Part shown: piece by piece, positions 31,714 to 42,033 of the stretch
How the letters are laid out: each line of letters starts with the position of its first letter
Numbering within the stretch: position 1 is the stretch's first letter
NCBI GenBank assembly: GCA_016714985.1
Contig: JADKBS010000017.1
Span: 62,001 to 126,000, forward strand
DNA length: 64,000 nucleotides
From: Saprospiraceae bacterium
Lineage (GTDB): Bacteria; Bacteroidota; Bacteroidia; Chitinophagales; Saprospiraceae
Direction of reading: 5' to 3'
Program-made: the position numbers and the translations under genes
Notes under the pieces: model-generated
Seen by the model: the letters and a program-made list of their open reading frames with translations, nothing else
Told to the model about the DNA's origin: nothing
Databases searched by the model: none

Positions 31714-34050
31714 CTACTGCCTCAACACATAGGCGCTCAACTGCTTCTGGGCCAATTTCTTAACAAGCCCGAAAGCTTCTGATTTAGTATCGAAGGTGCT
31801 AACATAGAGCGCATAGAGGCCGCTCCTTTCCTGTTTTACAATGGCAGTGCCATCGTAGCCCATGCTGTTCAGCAGGTTGTACCTGCGGTTCGCGTTGTCT
31901 TGGTTGGCAAAGGTTCCTGCCACCACAGTATATGATTTTGCATTGTAACTGCTTGAGTTGTTGACAGGCACGGTGGCGCCATTTTCATCGTTTGTTTCTA
32001 AATCACCTCCGCCCTTGTTAGAATCGGGCTGATCAAGGACTGGATCGCCGTTAGGTTCTGCACCGCCATTTTCAGCAATAAGTTGAGGGGATGTGCTGAC
32101 ATTTTGGTCGCCAAGCTCCAAAATTTTTACCTCTGTGCGTCGGTTGTATTGGTGCTCCCGCTCCGAGCAGGCCACGCCAGACTTGCAGCGGTTGCGTAAT
32201 TGGCTTTCGCCATAGCCCCTCGGTACCAAGTGGCTTCCATTCACGCCTTTTGAAGTCAGGTATTTGAAAACACTTTTTGAGCGCCGGTTGGAAAGGTCTT
32301 GGTTGTAGTCCGTTCCACCACGGGCGTCGGTATGTGATGCCAATTCCAACTTCATGCCTGGATAGGCTTTCATCATGGCCACTACTTCGTTCAATTCGGG
32401 ATAGGCATCAGGACGTAGCGTTGCATCGTCGAAGTTGAAGTAGATATTCGGCAACTGGATGGTCATGCCCGCATAGAGCGGCGAACCTCCGAGGTACAGT
32501 GTGACAGGAATTCGGGCGTTTGCCGTGCAAGGCGTCTCCTTAGTGGAGGCAATTGCAGGGGCAGAATTTGCACCATTGCGCACCGCATAGATACTGAAGG
32601 TACGGTTGCAGGGCAGACAGTAGTCGAATTTGCCTTGGTTGTCACTGTAAATGACAATGGCCTCCTTGCTGTCCACGTCCACGATATGCACTTCTGCACC
32701 AGCAACTGGGCTATTGCTACCAAGCACCAATAGCTTGCCTTCCAGCGGCACACAGTTAGATGCTTTCCGCATTTTGATGTCGAGCTTTGAAATATCGGTT
32801 TCGGGTGTCACCACCACATATTCCGGCAGGTAGCCTTCTTTTTCAATCTTTATGACATGGCTGCCTCGGCGCAGTGGCACTTTGGCCTTACCATCCGCTC
32901 CAGTCACGCCCGACTCACCCATGCCAGCGGAGTTCACATCCATGATGAAATTGTCCTTTCCGTCGCCAGGAAGGAGTTTCACAAGATCAGAGCTGTCCCC
33001 GGCCAAGCCGATTTCATTGAAATTGATGGCGCTAATGGTTACACCGTCCATCGGATTGCCATCGGCATCCTTGACAACGAGACCGTCCAGGTTGCGATTC
33101 TTATCAGCAAAAGGCCCAGTTGGGCCATCCACATAGAAGCTGTAAACATCATCATAGCCAAAACCGCCCTTGCGATCGGAAGAGAAATAGCCGTTCTTGT
33201 TCTCACTGTCCACGATGAATCCAAAATCATCCATCTCAGTATTGAAGGGTGCACCGAGGTTTTCGGGTGTTGACCATTTTTGGCCACCGTTGCTTTGCGT
33301 CGTCAAATAAATGTCAAGGCCGCCCCTGCCGCCGTGTCCATCTGACGAGAAGTAGAGTGCCCCATCCGCAGCGATGTATGGAAACACATCGTTGCCAGGC
33401 GTATTCACTGACGGGCCCAAGTTGACCAACTGCCCCCACGATTCGCCTGTTTTCTGCACCATATAAATATCAAAGCCACCTTGCCCTCCAGGTACATCGG
33501 CAGCGAGGTACATGACATCGCCGTTGGCCGATATGGAGGGGTGCATGAAATTGTAGTTGATATTGTTGAAGGGCAGCTTCTTTCCCTCGCCCCATTCCTC
33601 TCCTTGCTTTGAAGATTGCCAAACCTGAATCTTCAACAGCTTGTCGGGTGCATATTCTTTTAGTTCATTTCGGGAGAAGTAGATGGTGGTAGCCTCCCGG
33701 TCAAAGGTCATTGGGCCTTCGTGAACCTTTTCCAGTATTTTGTCAGAGAAAAGGATTGGCTCCTGCAAAAATCCTTCCTCGTCTCGTTGTGACCAGAAGA
33801 TGGACATCAGGTGGATGCCGCCAATTCGTATATCCTTGATATTGTCATAAAGGATATTCACATCACGGGTTGATACGAACACGACACCATCTTTGTAAAA
33901 AACCGGGCTGTATTCTAACCTGTCTGAGTTGATTCGGCGTTCGTTGGTGAGCACGACACGGTCTTCACCGAGCGAAATCTGCCCGAGCATGGTGTCCGTT
34001 GCCAACATGAAAGCCAGCAGTGCAACAAGTGTGGTGGTATTTTTTTTCAT
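31714..34050 (-). CDS. PD40/OmpA/SPOR surface protein (PorE-like)
   Basis: A 778-residue exported protein. The start is at 34050, where the signal peptide begins (MKKNTTTLVALLAFMLATDT); the open frame continues 85 codons upstream without support. It has PD40/WD40-like propeller repeats at about residues 40-310 (FVSTRDVNILYDN, GDVMYLAADVPGGQGGFDIY, ALYFSSDGHGGRGGLDIYL, NGYFSSDRKGGFGYDDVY). Two carboxypeptidase-regulatory-like domains follow, then an OmpA domain at about 560-670 (IYFNFDDATLRPDAYPELN, LASHTDARGGTDYNQDLSNRRS, NRRTEVKIL). A C-terminal SPOR domain (SYTVVAGTFANQDNANRRYNLL) binds peptidoglycan. This resembles PorE of the type IX system, plus SPOR. It is the last gene of the type B cargo - PorP/SprF - PorE-like operon, and probably anchors that complex to the cell wall. 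Confidence 0.9.
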   Translation of the reverse strand: MKKNTTTLVALLAFMLATDTMLGQISLGEDRVVLTNERRINSDRLEYSPVFYKDGVVFVSTRDVNILYDNIKDIRIGGIHLMSIFWSQRDEEGFLQEPILFSDKILEKVHEGPMTFDREATTIYFSRNELKEYAPDKLLKIQVWQSSKQGEEWGEGKKLPFNNINYNFMHPSISANGDVMYLAADVPGGQGGFDIYMVQKTGESWGQLVNLGPSVNTPGNDVFPYIAADGALYFSSDGHGGRGGLDIYLTTQSNGGQKWSTPENLGAPFNTEMDDFGFIVDSENKNGYFSSDRKGGFGYDDVYSFYVDGPTGPFADKNRNLDGLVVKDADGNPMDGVTISAINFNEIGLAGDSSDLVKLLPGDGKDNFIMDVNSAGMGESGVTGADGKAKVPLRRGSHVIKIEKEGYLPEYVVVTPETDISKLDIKMRKASNCVPLEGKLLVLGSNSPVAGAEVHIVDVDSKEAIVIYSDNQGKFDYCLPCNRTFSIYAVRNGANSAPAIASTKETPCTANARIPVTLYLGGSPLYAGMTIQLPNIYFNFDDATLRPDAYPELNEVVAMMKAYPGMKLELASHTDARGGTDYNQDLSNRRSKSVFKYLTSKGVNGSHLVPRGYGESQLRNRCKSGVACSEREHQYNRRTEVKILELGDQNVSTSPQLIAENGGAEPNGDPVLDQPDSNKGGGDLETNDENGATVPVNNSSSYNAKSYTVVAGTFANQDNANRRYNLLNSMGYDGTAIVKQERSGLYALYVSTFDTKSEAFGLVKKLAQKQLSAYVLRQ

Positions 34051-34183
34051 AACAAAATAGGACAATAGGGGGAATTTCTTCAAAAGCGGGTAACCCAGAT
34101 CGCTATGCGAATTTGGGAAGGAAACTGGTGCGAAATTCAAAAAAAACCAGATGCCCTCCCAAATAGCTTTCCAATCTCGTGCC

Positions 34184-35134
34184 TTATTTCTTTTTGAAGT
34201 AACGTGGGTTCTCCAAATCTCCCTCCTCCGTACGAAGATCATAACGCAGGAGCACCTCCACCGACCCCGATTGTTGTTGGCGGATGTCGGAAAGGGTAAT
34301 GTCATAGCCTAAGCCTACGCCAAGTTTTGGAGTTGCCTGAAAAAGTACCATGCCATCAATGCTATCGCCTCTTCCATTGCCGCCTGTCCGATAGTTTAGG
34401 CCACCGGTCACTTTCTTTGCATACCGCACACTGAAGTTGATGTCAAAATCGATAGGGGCATTTTCCACGTATTTCATCATGAAATTCGGCATAATTTCCA
34501 CCTGATCAGAAACAGGTATGACCGCCCCAAGGTTGACATAGCGGTGCGGGGAAAGCTTTGCTGTCACTGTTGAAATATCATTGAAGCCAATGTCATTTGC
34601 CAGCAACTGTGGTGCAGAGAATCCGAAATAGAACATGTCTTTGTAGGTTATATATGCACCTCCGCCAACGTTACCAAGATATTTGTCGTAGAAATTATTA
34701 CGGGTAAACGAATCGTCTATTTGGTCTTTAACCACAATTCGGTCATCTGTGAAATCAATGCCGAGATACTCCAAGGTGGCCTGCAAGCCTAGCCTTACGC
34801 TCCAATCTTCTGTCAGGCGGAGGTTATAGGAATAGGCCGCAGAAGCGAAATACGCATAGCTGATACCGATGGAATAGCGAGAAATTGTACCGCCGATGCC
34901 TGCTCGCTGGTTCATGACAGGCGTCTGAAAACTGACCACTTGTGACATTGGTGCACCTTCGATTCCAATCCACTGGCTGCGGTGCAACGCAGTGAAAGAA
35001 GGTGTGTTGCGACTGCCCACAAAGGCTGGATTGTACAACTGTTGGTTGTACATGTAATTGGTGTACATTGGCTCTTGTTGTGCCCAAAGGCTGAAACCAA
35101 GTAGTACGAATATGAGGGTTGATAAATTTTTCAT
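34184..35134 (-). CDS. PorP/SprF family type IX secretion-associated protein
   Basis: A 316-residue outer-membrane protein starting at ATG 35134 (MKNLSTLIFVLLGFSLWAQQ signal peptide). The family hallmark directly follows: QEPMYTNYMYNQQLYNPAFVGSRNTPSFTALHRSQW. The remaining sequence is a beta-barrel pattern with GIGGTISRYSIG, YKDMFYFGFSAPQLLAN, GGLNYRTG and a final LRYDLRTEEG. PorP/SprF proteins serve T9SS cargo with type B C-terminal domains and help hold them at the surface. The gene lies 94 bp downstream of such a cargo and 133 bp upstream of a PorE-like gene on the same strand, which fits that pairing. Identity is firm; specific service to the adjacent cargo is inferred. Confidence 0.93.
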   Translation of the reverse strand: MKNLSTLIFVLLGFSLWAQQEPMYTNYMYNQQLYNPAFVGSRNTPSFTALHRSQWIGIEGAPMSQVVSFQTPVMNQRAGIGGTISRYSIGISYAYFASAAYSYNLRLTEDWSVRLGLQATLEYLGIDFTDDRIVVKDQIDDSFTRNNFYDKYLGNVGGGAYITYKDMFYFGFSAPQLLANDIGFNDISTVTAKLSPHRYVNLGAVIPVSDQVEIMPNFMMKYVENAPIDFDINFSVRYAKKVTGGLNYRTGGNGRGDSIDGMVLFQATPKLGVGLGYDITLSDIRQQQSGSVEVLLRYDLRTEEGDLENPRYFKKK

Positions 35135-35156
35135 TGTTGCTTGACGGTGTTTGGTG

Positions 35157-35228
35157 AATGGTGGTTGGCGATTGGCGATTAGTGGTTGATCATTAGGCAT
35201 CACTATTCACCAATCGCCATTCACCAAT
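35157..35228. repeat. Fold-back array between cargo and PorP/SprF genes
   Basis: Direct units GGCGATT (35167-35180) and GGTGAATGGTGG upstream of them face an inverted partner CCAATCGCCATTCACC (35210-35225). The unit type and fold-back layout are those of the other arrays in the window. It occupies the 94-bp gap inside the operon. Confidence 0.65.
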
Positions 35229-38200
35229 TTAACGGTAAATCACAACGAAACCTTTTTGAATGGCCGCATCGGGGTCACGCTGGAAAAGGTAGAAATAAGT
35301 TCCATCTGGCAGTGGATTTCCTTGCCCATTTGTTCCATACCAGTCATTGTTGTACGGCGCTGCTTCATAAACCTTGTCACCCCATTCATTGAACACGATG
35401 AGGGTGTTGAGCAAATGGGCAGGTGCACACGAAACAGTAAGGTAATCGTTGGCACCATCACCGTTTGGAGAAATCAGGTTTGTCACCACACATTCATCCG
35501 GGCTGTAGTTGAAGTCGAAGGTTATCTTTGCCACATCGCATTCATCGGGACAATCAACGTTGCAATACTCTACGAACATGAGGTCGGTGCCCCAAAATCC
35601 CGGATTTGGCTGGAATGCGTAGATGCTGTCCACGACCAAGAATACACTGCCGTTCTCGGGCTGGTTCAGGATGTTCAATGTGTATTGGCCGTAGTCAATA
35701 TTCACAAAATCCGACATATTGAACTCCTGCGTGACACCGATTATGCCTGCTACTTCACCATCGTTGGCATCTACTTCTGGCGTCACAACCACATCCACGC
35801 TGGCCGATGCGGAACAGCCTTCGCCATTCACCACAACGACCGTGTAAGTAGAAGTGCCAAAATCTGATGCATTTCCAATGACCGGATTTTGTTCCGAGCT
35901 AATAGGCGTTCCAATCGGGTTAAACCAGGTGTAATTGCCGCCAGAAACGGTGCTTGCGCTTAGCCTCAATGGATTATTGGCACAACCTCCGAAATCCTTG
36001 TTTGCCGCAAAGCCTGAAATGGCATCAGTAATGACAACGTCTATGCTTCCAAAGCCCTCACAACCTGCCAATGTCTGAACATTCAAGAAGTAAGAGCCAC
36101 TGTTTGCAGAGGTTACATTGCTCAACAAAACACCACTGTTGTTGGTGATAAAGTTGCCCTGCTGGTCCGTCCAAGAATAGGAAAGCGGGCCAGTTGCATC
36201 GGTACTCAAGGTGATGGAAGTGGTGCCATCCAAGCATTCCGTTTCGCCCGTCACAAAGATATTCGGGGCTGGCAGTGGGTTGAATGTAAGATTAATGCTC
36301 GCCGTTTCCGTTGTACAGCCATTGATATCAGTGGCCGCAAAGGTATAGGCATAAGTGCCCGCCGTGCCGGGGATTGCAAAGTTCACGTTGGATCCCTGAC
36401 TGTTCGGGAGCAAGCCCTCGCCCGTCCAATGATAGGACTGCGCCCCTGGGTAGAAAGTACCTGTTAATTCAATTCCCGAGCCTAAACAGGCTACGTTGGC
36501 GCCTGCAGTCAACGTGGGTGTTGGAGGAGCCATCGTGAACTCCAAATCAACGGACGCAGAAGATGAACATCCCAGCACTGAGCTTACGACCACTGTGTAT
36601 GTTCCATTAAATGCAGGGCTGACATCCAATAAGGTTAAAGTGTTGGTATTGGTTGGTGGCAAATTAATTGGCCCCGACCACTCCCAACTGCTGGCACCAG
36701 TACCATTATCCACCAAGGTAACGTCACTGCCGGGATTCAAACAATCCATACCGCCGATAACCTGCAAAATCACATTGGGATACGACCCCACGGTCAGTAC
36801 CCACTCAGCGGTGTCCGAAACGCAGCCGTCCACTTCCACATAGAAATAGTACTTGTAGATGCCGGGAGCGGTCGGGTTTACGCTCACTATCGGGTTGTTG
36901 ATGGGTATAAGGCCGCTATTGGCAGCAGGCTCGGCATACCAGTGATAGGTCACGTTGTTGCCACTGTAGAGCTGGCCATTGATGACCACTTCTTTTTCCT
37001 CGAAGCAAATGACCGCATCTGTTCCAAAAAGGAAAGGAGCATTCGGCCCTGTGCTTGGGTCAACGGTAACGCTGCTGCTGCCCTTGCAACCAAAATTGGA
37101 AGTAGCCACCACCGTATAAGTGCCATAGCTGTTGGCCGTCGGGTTCGGGATGGTCTGGTTTTGTCCCGACACAACCGCCCCATTTGGAAAAGTCCACGTC
37201 CAGTTGTTGACAATCGCCAATGATGAATTGGTGGCCGTCAAATCAATAGGTGTGCCTGATGTCAAGCAAAGAATGTCGTTGGCTTGGGCCGTAACGACTG
37301 GAACTGGGTCAACCACGAGGTTCACATCGAACTCAAGGTCGCAGAAAGCCATCGAAACCAAGGCCGTATAAATGCCGCCCTGGCTGGTCGTCACGTTGTT
37401 CAAGGTAAAGGTCTGCTGGTTGCTGACCGTCTGGTTACCCTTCACCCATAGATAAGAAGCACCAGGCATTCCACCTACGGCAAATGTCACGTCCTCTCCT
37501 TCGCAAACCGGCGTCGGGGCGACAGAAGCGGGCGTTATTTGCGGAGCAAGGACATTGATAGTGAAGGAGCAAACCGAGATGTTACCGTTATTGTCTGCGG
37601 CTTGGAAGCTGAATAAATTAGGGCCTACAGGAAACGCACTGCCTGAGGGCAAGCCTGCCGTTTGAACGAACGATGCAATTCCACAATCATCGTAGGGAAT
37701 CAATTCGGACAAGAACAGTGTAATGTTCTCGCAATCCATTTGCTGATAAGAGGTAATAGCTCCATCTGGGTCATCAAACAAGCTACCATCAACGGAAATG
37801 GATGCACCGCTTGGGCAGCCAAGTATCTCAGGTGCTTGATTGTCTTCTACCGTGATGGTCAAAGTGTCCCTCGTTATATTGCCGTTCACGTCGAAAGCTA
37901 CATAGATGACATGGTGCTCGCCAATGCCGAAGAAATCACCAGACACCCCTCCGCTTGCCCCAAACGACGCAATGGCGCAGTTGTCCAAAGGAAACCCAGG
38001 GCCGCTCCATGTTACGGTTGCACCGCACTCATTTAGGTCTGTATCCGTTACAATGTCGGCTGGCATGTTCGGGATGAACGGTAGCTGGTTGTCCACCACC
38101 GTCACCGTGAAGGCACAAGAGGAAGTATTGCCAGCAGCATCGGTTGCGGTATAGATAACAGTGTGAACACCAACGTCGAACAATGGCCCAGCAGGCGTGA

Positions 38201-41200
38201 TTGGTACAGCCTGCACGGGTCCGCAGTTGTCGGTGGCGGTTATTGCAGGGAAGTTGACCGTTGCGGAGCACTGGTTCAAGCTGGCATTCACCGGTGGTTG
38301 GTTGACCGGACAAATGAGCAAGGGCGCTTGGTTGTCCTCTACCTCTACATAAAAAGTGCAGATGGCTGTGTTGCCAAGGTTGTCAACTGCCGTATAGGAG
38401 ACTGGCGTAATGCCCACTACGAACTGGGTGCCTGGCCCCTGTGGGGCGAAGGTAAAGGAAAGCACATCGTTGCAATTGCCGTCAGCCGTGATGGCTGGCC
38501 ATGAAACAATAGCCCCGCAGTGGCCCAGATCGGCGTTCACCGTAATCGTATCGCCGTTTGGGCAATTGTTGATTCGTGGCGGCTGGTTGTCAATCACCTC
38601 CAGCGAATAGATACAGGAGGACACATTGCCAGCCATATCAATCGCTGTTACGGTAATGTTGTTTGTACCAATTGGCAATAGGCTTCCAATGACTGGGAAA
38701 TAGTCTAAGGATACGCCCGGGCAGTTGTCCGTGGCGGTCGGAAGTAACGATCCACCAAAAACAAGGCCGCAAGAGTCAATGGTATTGCCCAAAGTAATAG
38801 TACCGCTTGGGCAGTTGGTGAATGCTGGTGCGGTGGTATCGGATACAATCACCTGAAAACTGCATGTGAGCGTATCGTTGTCAATGCTGATGGCTGTGAA
38901 ACTTACGTCCGTAATGCCCACATTGAAGTCGCCGCTTGCGTCGAGGCCGTTTTCACCGCCAAAGCTGGCACCACTGAGGATGTAAAATGCGGAAGCCAGA
39001 TTTGCTGGCGGGTCAACCGTTGCAACAATTGTGTCTATGGTTGCAAAGCAGCTACCCGTATTGTTATCGGCAAGTTGAGCCGTGGGGCAGGTGAGGGAGA
39101 AAACAGGAACCTCCACAACAGTTACCTCCACGGTACAGGAGCTTTGATTCCCAGAAGCATCCTCTCCAAAATAGGTAACAGTCGTGGTACCCACAGGGAA
39201 TGCCTCACCACTTGCATCATTTCCTGTGTCACCCCCAGAAGGAATGGCCCCGGAGAAATGGTAGTAGCTGGTATCAATAACGCAGTTATCGCTGATGGCC
39301 ACCAAGCCGATATTGTTGATAATGGTATCAATGGTACCAAAAGGCACTTCGATAATCGTATCGGATGGGCAGTCGAGGAGCGGGGCTTGGAAATCGGTAA
39401 TGGTCACCACAAAAGTGCACGTGTCCCTGTTGTTGCTGGGGTCGGCCACGATGCACATCACCGTTGAATTGCCCACGGGGAAGGAGGTGCCGGAAGGTGG
39501 AACACAAGTGACCGTCACGGAGGCAGCGCAGTTGTCGGCAACCACTGGTGGCTGCCAGTTGACAACAGCAGCGCAAGTACCGGCGGTGTTTGGCTGTGTG
39601 ATATTGACTGGGCAGGAAATGGACGGGGCCTCCGTATCGTTGACCACCACCACGACACTGCAAACAGTAGCATTACCGTTAACGTCGGTAGCAACAAAGG
39701 TTACCGTTGTTGAGCCGACATTGAAGACGTTGCCCGCAGGGCGGTTGTCGGTGATGGATAAAACACTGCAATTGTCGGTGGCAGTGGCATTGCCCAAGGC
39801 CACCACAGCGGTGCAAAGCCCAGCGGCATTGCCTACCGGGGCGGGTGTGGCAGGGCAGGTGATGGCTGGCGCTGTGTTGTCTTCTAGGTTCACCCTGAAT
39901 GTGCAGGTATCTTTTAAACCAGCAGCATCGGTGGCTATCATAGTAATAACGGTAGTATCCGAAATGATGGTACCAGGAGCAGGGGTCTGACTCAAGGAAA
40001 CGCTGCCAATCGGGCAGTTGTCGGTCACGGTAACTTGCGCTGTATAATCGCCCAAAGTGGCTTGGCAGCTCGCATTGGCCTGCAAATCAATGTCGGAAGG
40101 GCAAGTGATGGAAGGCCGTTGGTTGTCAACCACCGTCACCGTAAAGGTGCAGGGTGCGCTCGCTTGACCTTTGCTGTCGGTAGCTATATAAGTTATCGTT
40201 GTCACACCAACTGGGAAAGTACTGCCTGAGGCAGGGCCAACAGTCCTTACAGGAGTAGGTGGTGGAACGTCGCAATTATCGGTTGCTGTTGGTGCTGTCC
40301 AAGTGGCTACTTGCCCGCAAGTGCCCGCCGCAGCGTTCAAAACGATGTTCGCCGGACAGTTCACGATAACTGGAGGATTGTCAACAAACACCGCATTTCC
40401 GTCCACCGTAACGACTGGACGGGGAACAGCAGGGAAAGCCGCCGCCACGATGGCCGTGGGCATATCGGTGAATTCAATCAATGATTCATCTCCACCGCCT
40501 GCTTGCCTTATAAAGTTCAAAATGAACAGGGTATCGCCATTAGGCAAGGTCTTACCCGTAGCCATGGGGTCAACCCAAGCCACGGTAATTATCCCATTGT
40601 TCGTTTGCGAAGTGCCGAAATTGCTAGCAGTAAGCGGTAGAATAGTATTGAGGTCAGTCCTTGAAACATAGCGAATGACCGTTTCATCCCATTCCAAGGT
40701 GAAGGAAAAGGCTGTCAGTAAGTTAAAATTTTCCGTTGTGACCGCTATTGAAATGGTCGTGTCTGCACATAAAGCCGTATCGCTGAGGGCAGCAAACTCC
40801 ACAGCGTTAACCACTTGGTTGACCGTCACACTCACGGCACAGTTGGCGGTATTGCCCTCGCCGTCGGTGGCGACATAAGTGACAGTGGTAGTACCCAAAT
40901 TGAAGGTACTTCCACTGGCATTGTTGGCACCGGAGATATTGGTAGCGCCAGTAGAGGAATAGGTAACGGAGGCCAAGGCACAGTTATCGGCTGGGTTGGG
41001 AGCCAAGCCTACGACCACTGCATTAGGGCCAGCAGTGTTCACTGTTTGCGGAGCAGGGCAAGCAATGGTCGGCGACACAGTATCATCCCTTGTCACAGAA
41101 CCATCAATGGTGGTGACGGGCACAACAACGGGCGGGAAGCCCTGTGCTGCAATGATGGGCGTAGGGTTGTCCTTGAATTGGACGAGCGATGTGCTGCCCA

Positions 41201-41570
41201 CAGGGCCAATGACCGTGAAATAGACCCGGTAAATCACCGTGCCATTCGGTCGGCTCTTACCGACGCCATCGTTGTCAATCCATGCGGTAGTAATGATGCC
41301 ATTGGCTTGTTGAGTAGTGCCAAAATCTGGGGCATCGAGGTAGGCGAGGTTGAAGGCGCCAACAGAGTCGAAGTCCAACACCGCTTCGTTCCATTCCATG
41401 GAATAAGAAAAAGCGGAGATGTTGCTGAACCCGCTAACGGTCACTGGTACCGAAACAGTCGTTTGGTTGGGACAGCTTTCGATATTGGGCACCGAAAAGC
41501 TTACTTGCGCAGTAAGCACACCAATCCCTACCAAGAAACCTAAAACGGTTAAGGGTAAAGTCTTAAACAT
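35229..41570 (-). CDS. Giant HYR/Ig-repeat T9SS type B cargo protein
   Basis: A 2113-residue surface protein. The start is at 41570 (MFKTLPLTVLGFLVGIGVLTAQ), 18 codons inside the open frame. Two cohesin-like domains come first (about 20-150 and 265-395: FSYSMEWNEAVLDFDSVGAF; FSFTLEWDETVIRY). About twelve HYR domains follow, to about residue 1330 (ITCPSDIDLQAN, VTDNCP, FPVGVTTITYIATD patterns). After these come about seven Ig/PKD-like repeats (VCEGEDVTFAVGG, GIYTALV, GTYTVV). The last 85 residues are a gliding-motility-type CTD (ISPNGDGANDYLTV, FNEWGDKVYEA, LPDGTYFYLFQRD), the type B signal for PorP/SprF-dependent export. An adhesin role in motility or aggregation is inferred. It heads the operon with PorP/SprF and PorE-like genes. 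Confidence 0.93.
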   Translation of the reverse strand: MFKTLPLTVLGFLVGIGVLTAQVSFSVPNIESCPNQTTVSVPVTVSGFSNISAFSYSMEWNEAVLDFDSVGAFNLAYLDAPDFGTTQQANGIITTAWIDNDGVGKSRPNGTVIYRVYFTVIGPVGSTSLVQFKDNPTPIIAAQGFPPVVVPVTTIDGSVTRDDTVSPTIACPAPQTVNTAGPNAVVVGLAPNPADNCALASVTYSSTGATNISGANNASGSTFNLGTTTVTYVATDGEGNTANCAVSVTVNQVVNAVEFAALSDTALCADTTISIAVTTENFNLLTAFSFTLEWDETVIRYVSRTDLNTILPLTASNFGTSQTNNGIITVAWVDPMATGKTLPNGDTLFILNFIRQAGGGDESLIEFTDMPTAIVAAAFPAVPRPVVTVDGNAVFVDNPPVIVNCPANIVLNAAAGTCGQVATWTAPTATDNCDVPPPTPVRTVGPASGSTFPVGVTTITYIATDSKGQASAPCTFTVTVVDNQRPSITCPSDIDLQANASCQATLGDYTAQVTVTDNCPIGSVSLSQTPAPGTIISDTTVITMIATDAAGLKDTCTFRVNLEDNTAPAITCPATPAPVGNAAGLCTAVVALGNATATDNCSVLSITDNRPAGNVFNVGSTTVTFVATDVNGNATVCSVVVVVNDTEAPSISCPVNITQPNTAGTCAAVVNWQPPVVADNCAASVTVTCVPPSGTSFPVGNSTVMCIVADPSNNRDTCTFVVTITDFQAPLLDCPSDTIIEVPFGTIDTIINNIGLVAISDNCVIDTSYYHFSGAIPSGGDTGNDASGEAFPVGTTTVTYFGEDASGNQSSCTVEVTVVEVPVFSLTCPTAQLADNNTGSCFATIDTIVATVDPPANLASAFYILSGASFGGENGLDASGDFNVGITDVSFTAISIDNDTLTCSFQVIVSDTTAPAFTNCPSGTITLGNTIDSCGLVFGGSLLPTATDNCPGVSLDYFPVIGSLLPIGTNNITVTAIDMAGNVSSCIYSLEVIDNQPPRINNCPNGDTITVNADLGHCGAIVSWPAITADGNCNDVLSFTFAPQGPGTQFVVGITPVSYTAVDNLGNTAICTFYVEVEDNQAPLLICPVNQPPVNASLNQCSATVNFPAITATDNCGPVQAVPITPAGPLFDVGVHTVIYTATDAAGNTSSCAFTVTVVDNQLPFIPNMPADIVTDTDLNECGATVTWSGPGFPLDNCAIASFGASGGVSGDFFGIGEHHVIYVAFDVNGNITRDTLTITVEDNQAPEILGCPSGASISVDGSLFDDPDGAITSYQQMDCENITLFLSELIPYDDCGIASFVQTAGLPSGSAFPVGPNLFSFQAADNNGNISVCSFTINVLAPQITPASVAPTPVCEGEDVTFAVGGMPGASYLWVKGNQTVSNQQTFTLNNVTTSQGGIYTALVSMAFCDLEFDVNLVVDPVPVVTAQANDILCLTSGTPIDLTATNSSLAIVNNWTWTFPNGAVVSGQNQTIPNPTANSYGTYTVVATSNFGCKGSSSVTVDPSTGPNAPFLFGTDAVICFEEKEVVINGQLYSGNNVTYHWYAEPAANSGLIPINNPIVSVNPTAPGIYKYYFYVEVDGCVSDTAEWVLTVGSYPNVILQVIGGMDCLNPGSDVTLVDNGTGASSWEWSGPINLPPTNTNTLTLLDVSPAFNGTYTVVVSSVLGCSSSASVDLEFTMAPPTPTLTAGANVACLGSGIELTGTFYPGAQSYHWTGEGLLPNSQGSNVNFAIPGTAGTYAYTFAATDINGCTTETASINLTFNPLPAPNIFVTGETECLDGTTSITLSTDATGPLSYSWTDQQGNFITNNSGVLLSNVTSANSGSYFLNVQTLAGCEGFGSIDVVITDAISGFAANKDFGGCANNPLRLSASTVSGGNYTWFNPIGTPISSEQNPVIGNASDFGTSTYTVVVVNGEGCSASASVDVVVTPEVDANDGEVAGIIGVTQEFNMSDFVNIDYGQYTLNILNQPENGSVFLVVDSIYAFQPNPGFWGTDLMFVEYCNVDCPDECDVAKITFDFNYSPDECVVTNLISPNGDGANDYLTVSCAPAHLLNTLIVFNEWGDKVYEAAPYNNDWYGTNGQGNPLPDGTYFYLFQRDPDAAIQKGFVVIYR

Positions 41571-41748
41571 TTTCTTTGAGTTTATAGGACTGCAACCGAT
41601 ATGCTCGGCAAGTATCGGTTTCAATCTAAATCGGTTATCAGAAAAATCAGACTTTATAGAAGCGTCTGATTGTCATAACTACCTAAAAAGCTATGTGAAA
41701 TTAAGAACGAATTAGCTGTTCAGTGTGTAGGTTTCTCCTCCTGCTATA

Positions 41749-41774
41749 CCGCTCCCCCGGTGAAGGGGGAGCGG
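41749..41774. repeat. GC-rich 10-bp hairpin in the gap 41571-42033
   Basis: CCGCTCCCCC (41749-41758) pairs with GGGGGAGCGG (41765-41774). It lies midway between the two giant genes. No T-run follows it on the plus strand, and only a mixed sequence follows on the minus strand. Apart from this and the probable terminator near 41990, the 463-bp gap shows no gene. Confidence 0.6.
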
Positions 41775-41967
41775 CATCTAACAGAAGCAAATAGTGGATA
41801 ATCCGTCCCTAAAAAATGGGACATCATTAAAGCTTGGGCACATAGGCTTGCGTACCCAAGTAAACTAAGCCGTGTTCATCAAGCTCTTGTTTGCTACCGA
41901 TAAAGTCATCACGTTTTGTTCCGCAGCGACCAACCACTCCCTAAGGAGTTATACAATACAAGTGCTT

Positions 41968-42020
41968 ATCAAAAAAGTAAACCAAAGCGCAGGACTGACC
42001 CACTTTTAGGCCAGTCCTGC
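41968..42020 (-). terminator. Probable terminator of the 2458-residue cargo gene
   Basis: On the minus strand GCAGGACTG (42020-42012) pairs with CAGTCCTGC (41997-41989) around a 14-nt loop. A T-rich stretch with TTTTTT follows (41976-41971). It begins 13 bp after the stop at 42034. Confidence 0.6.
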
Positions 42021-42033
42021 CGCGCAGGATTTG

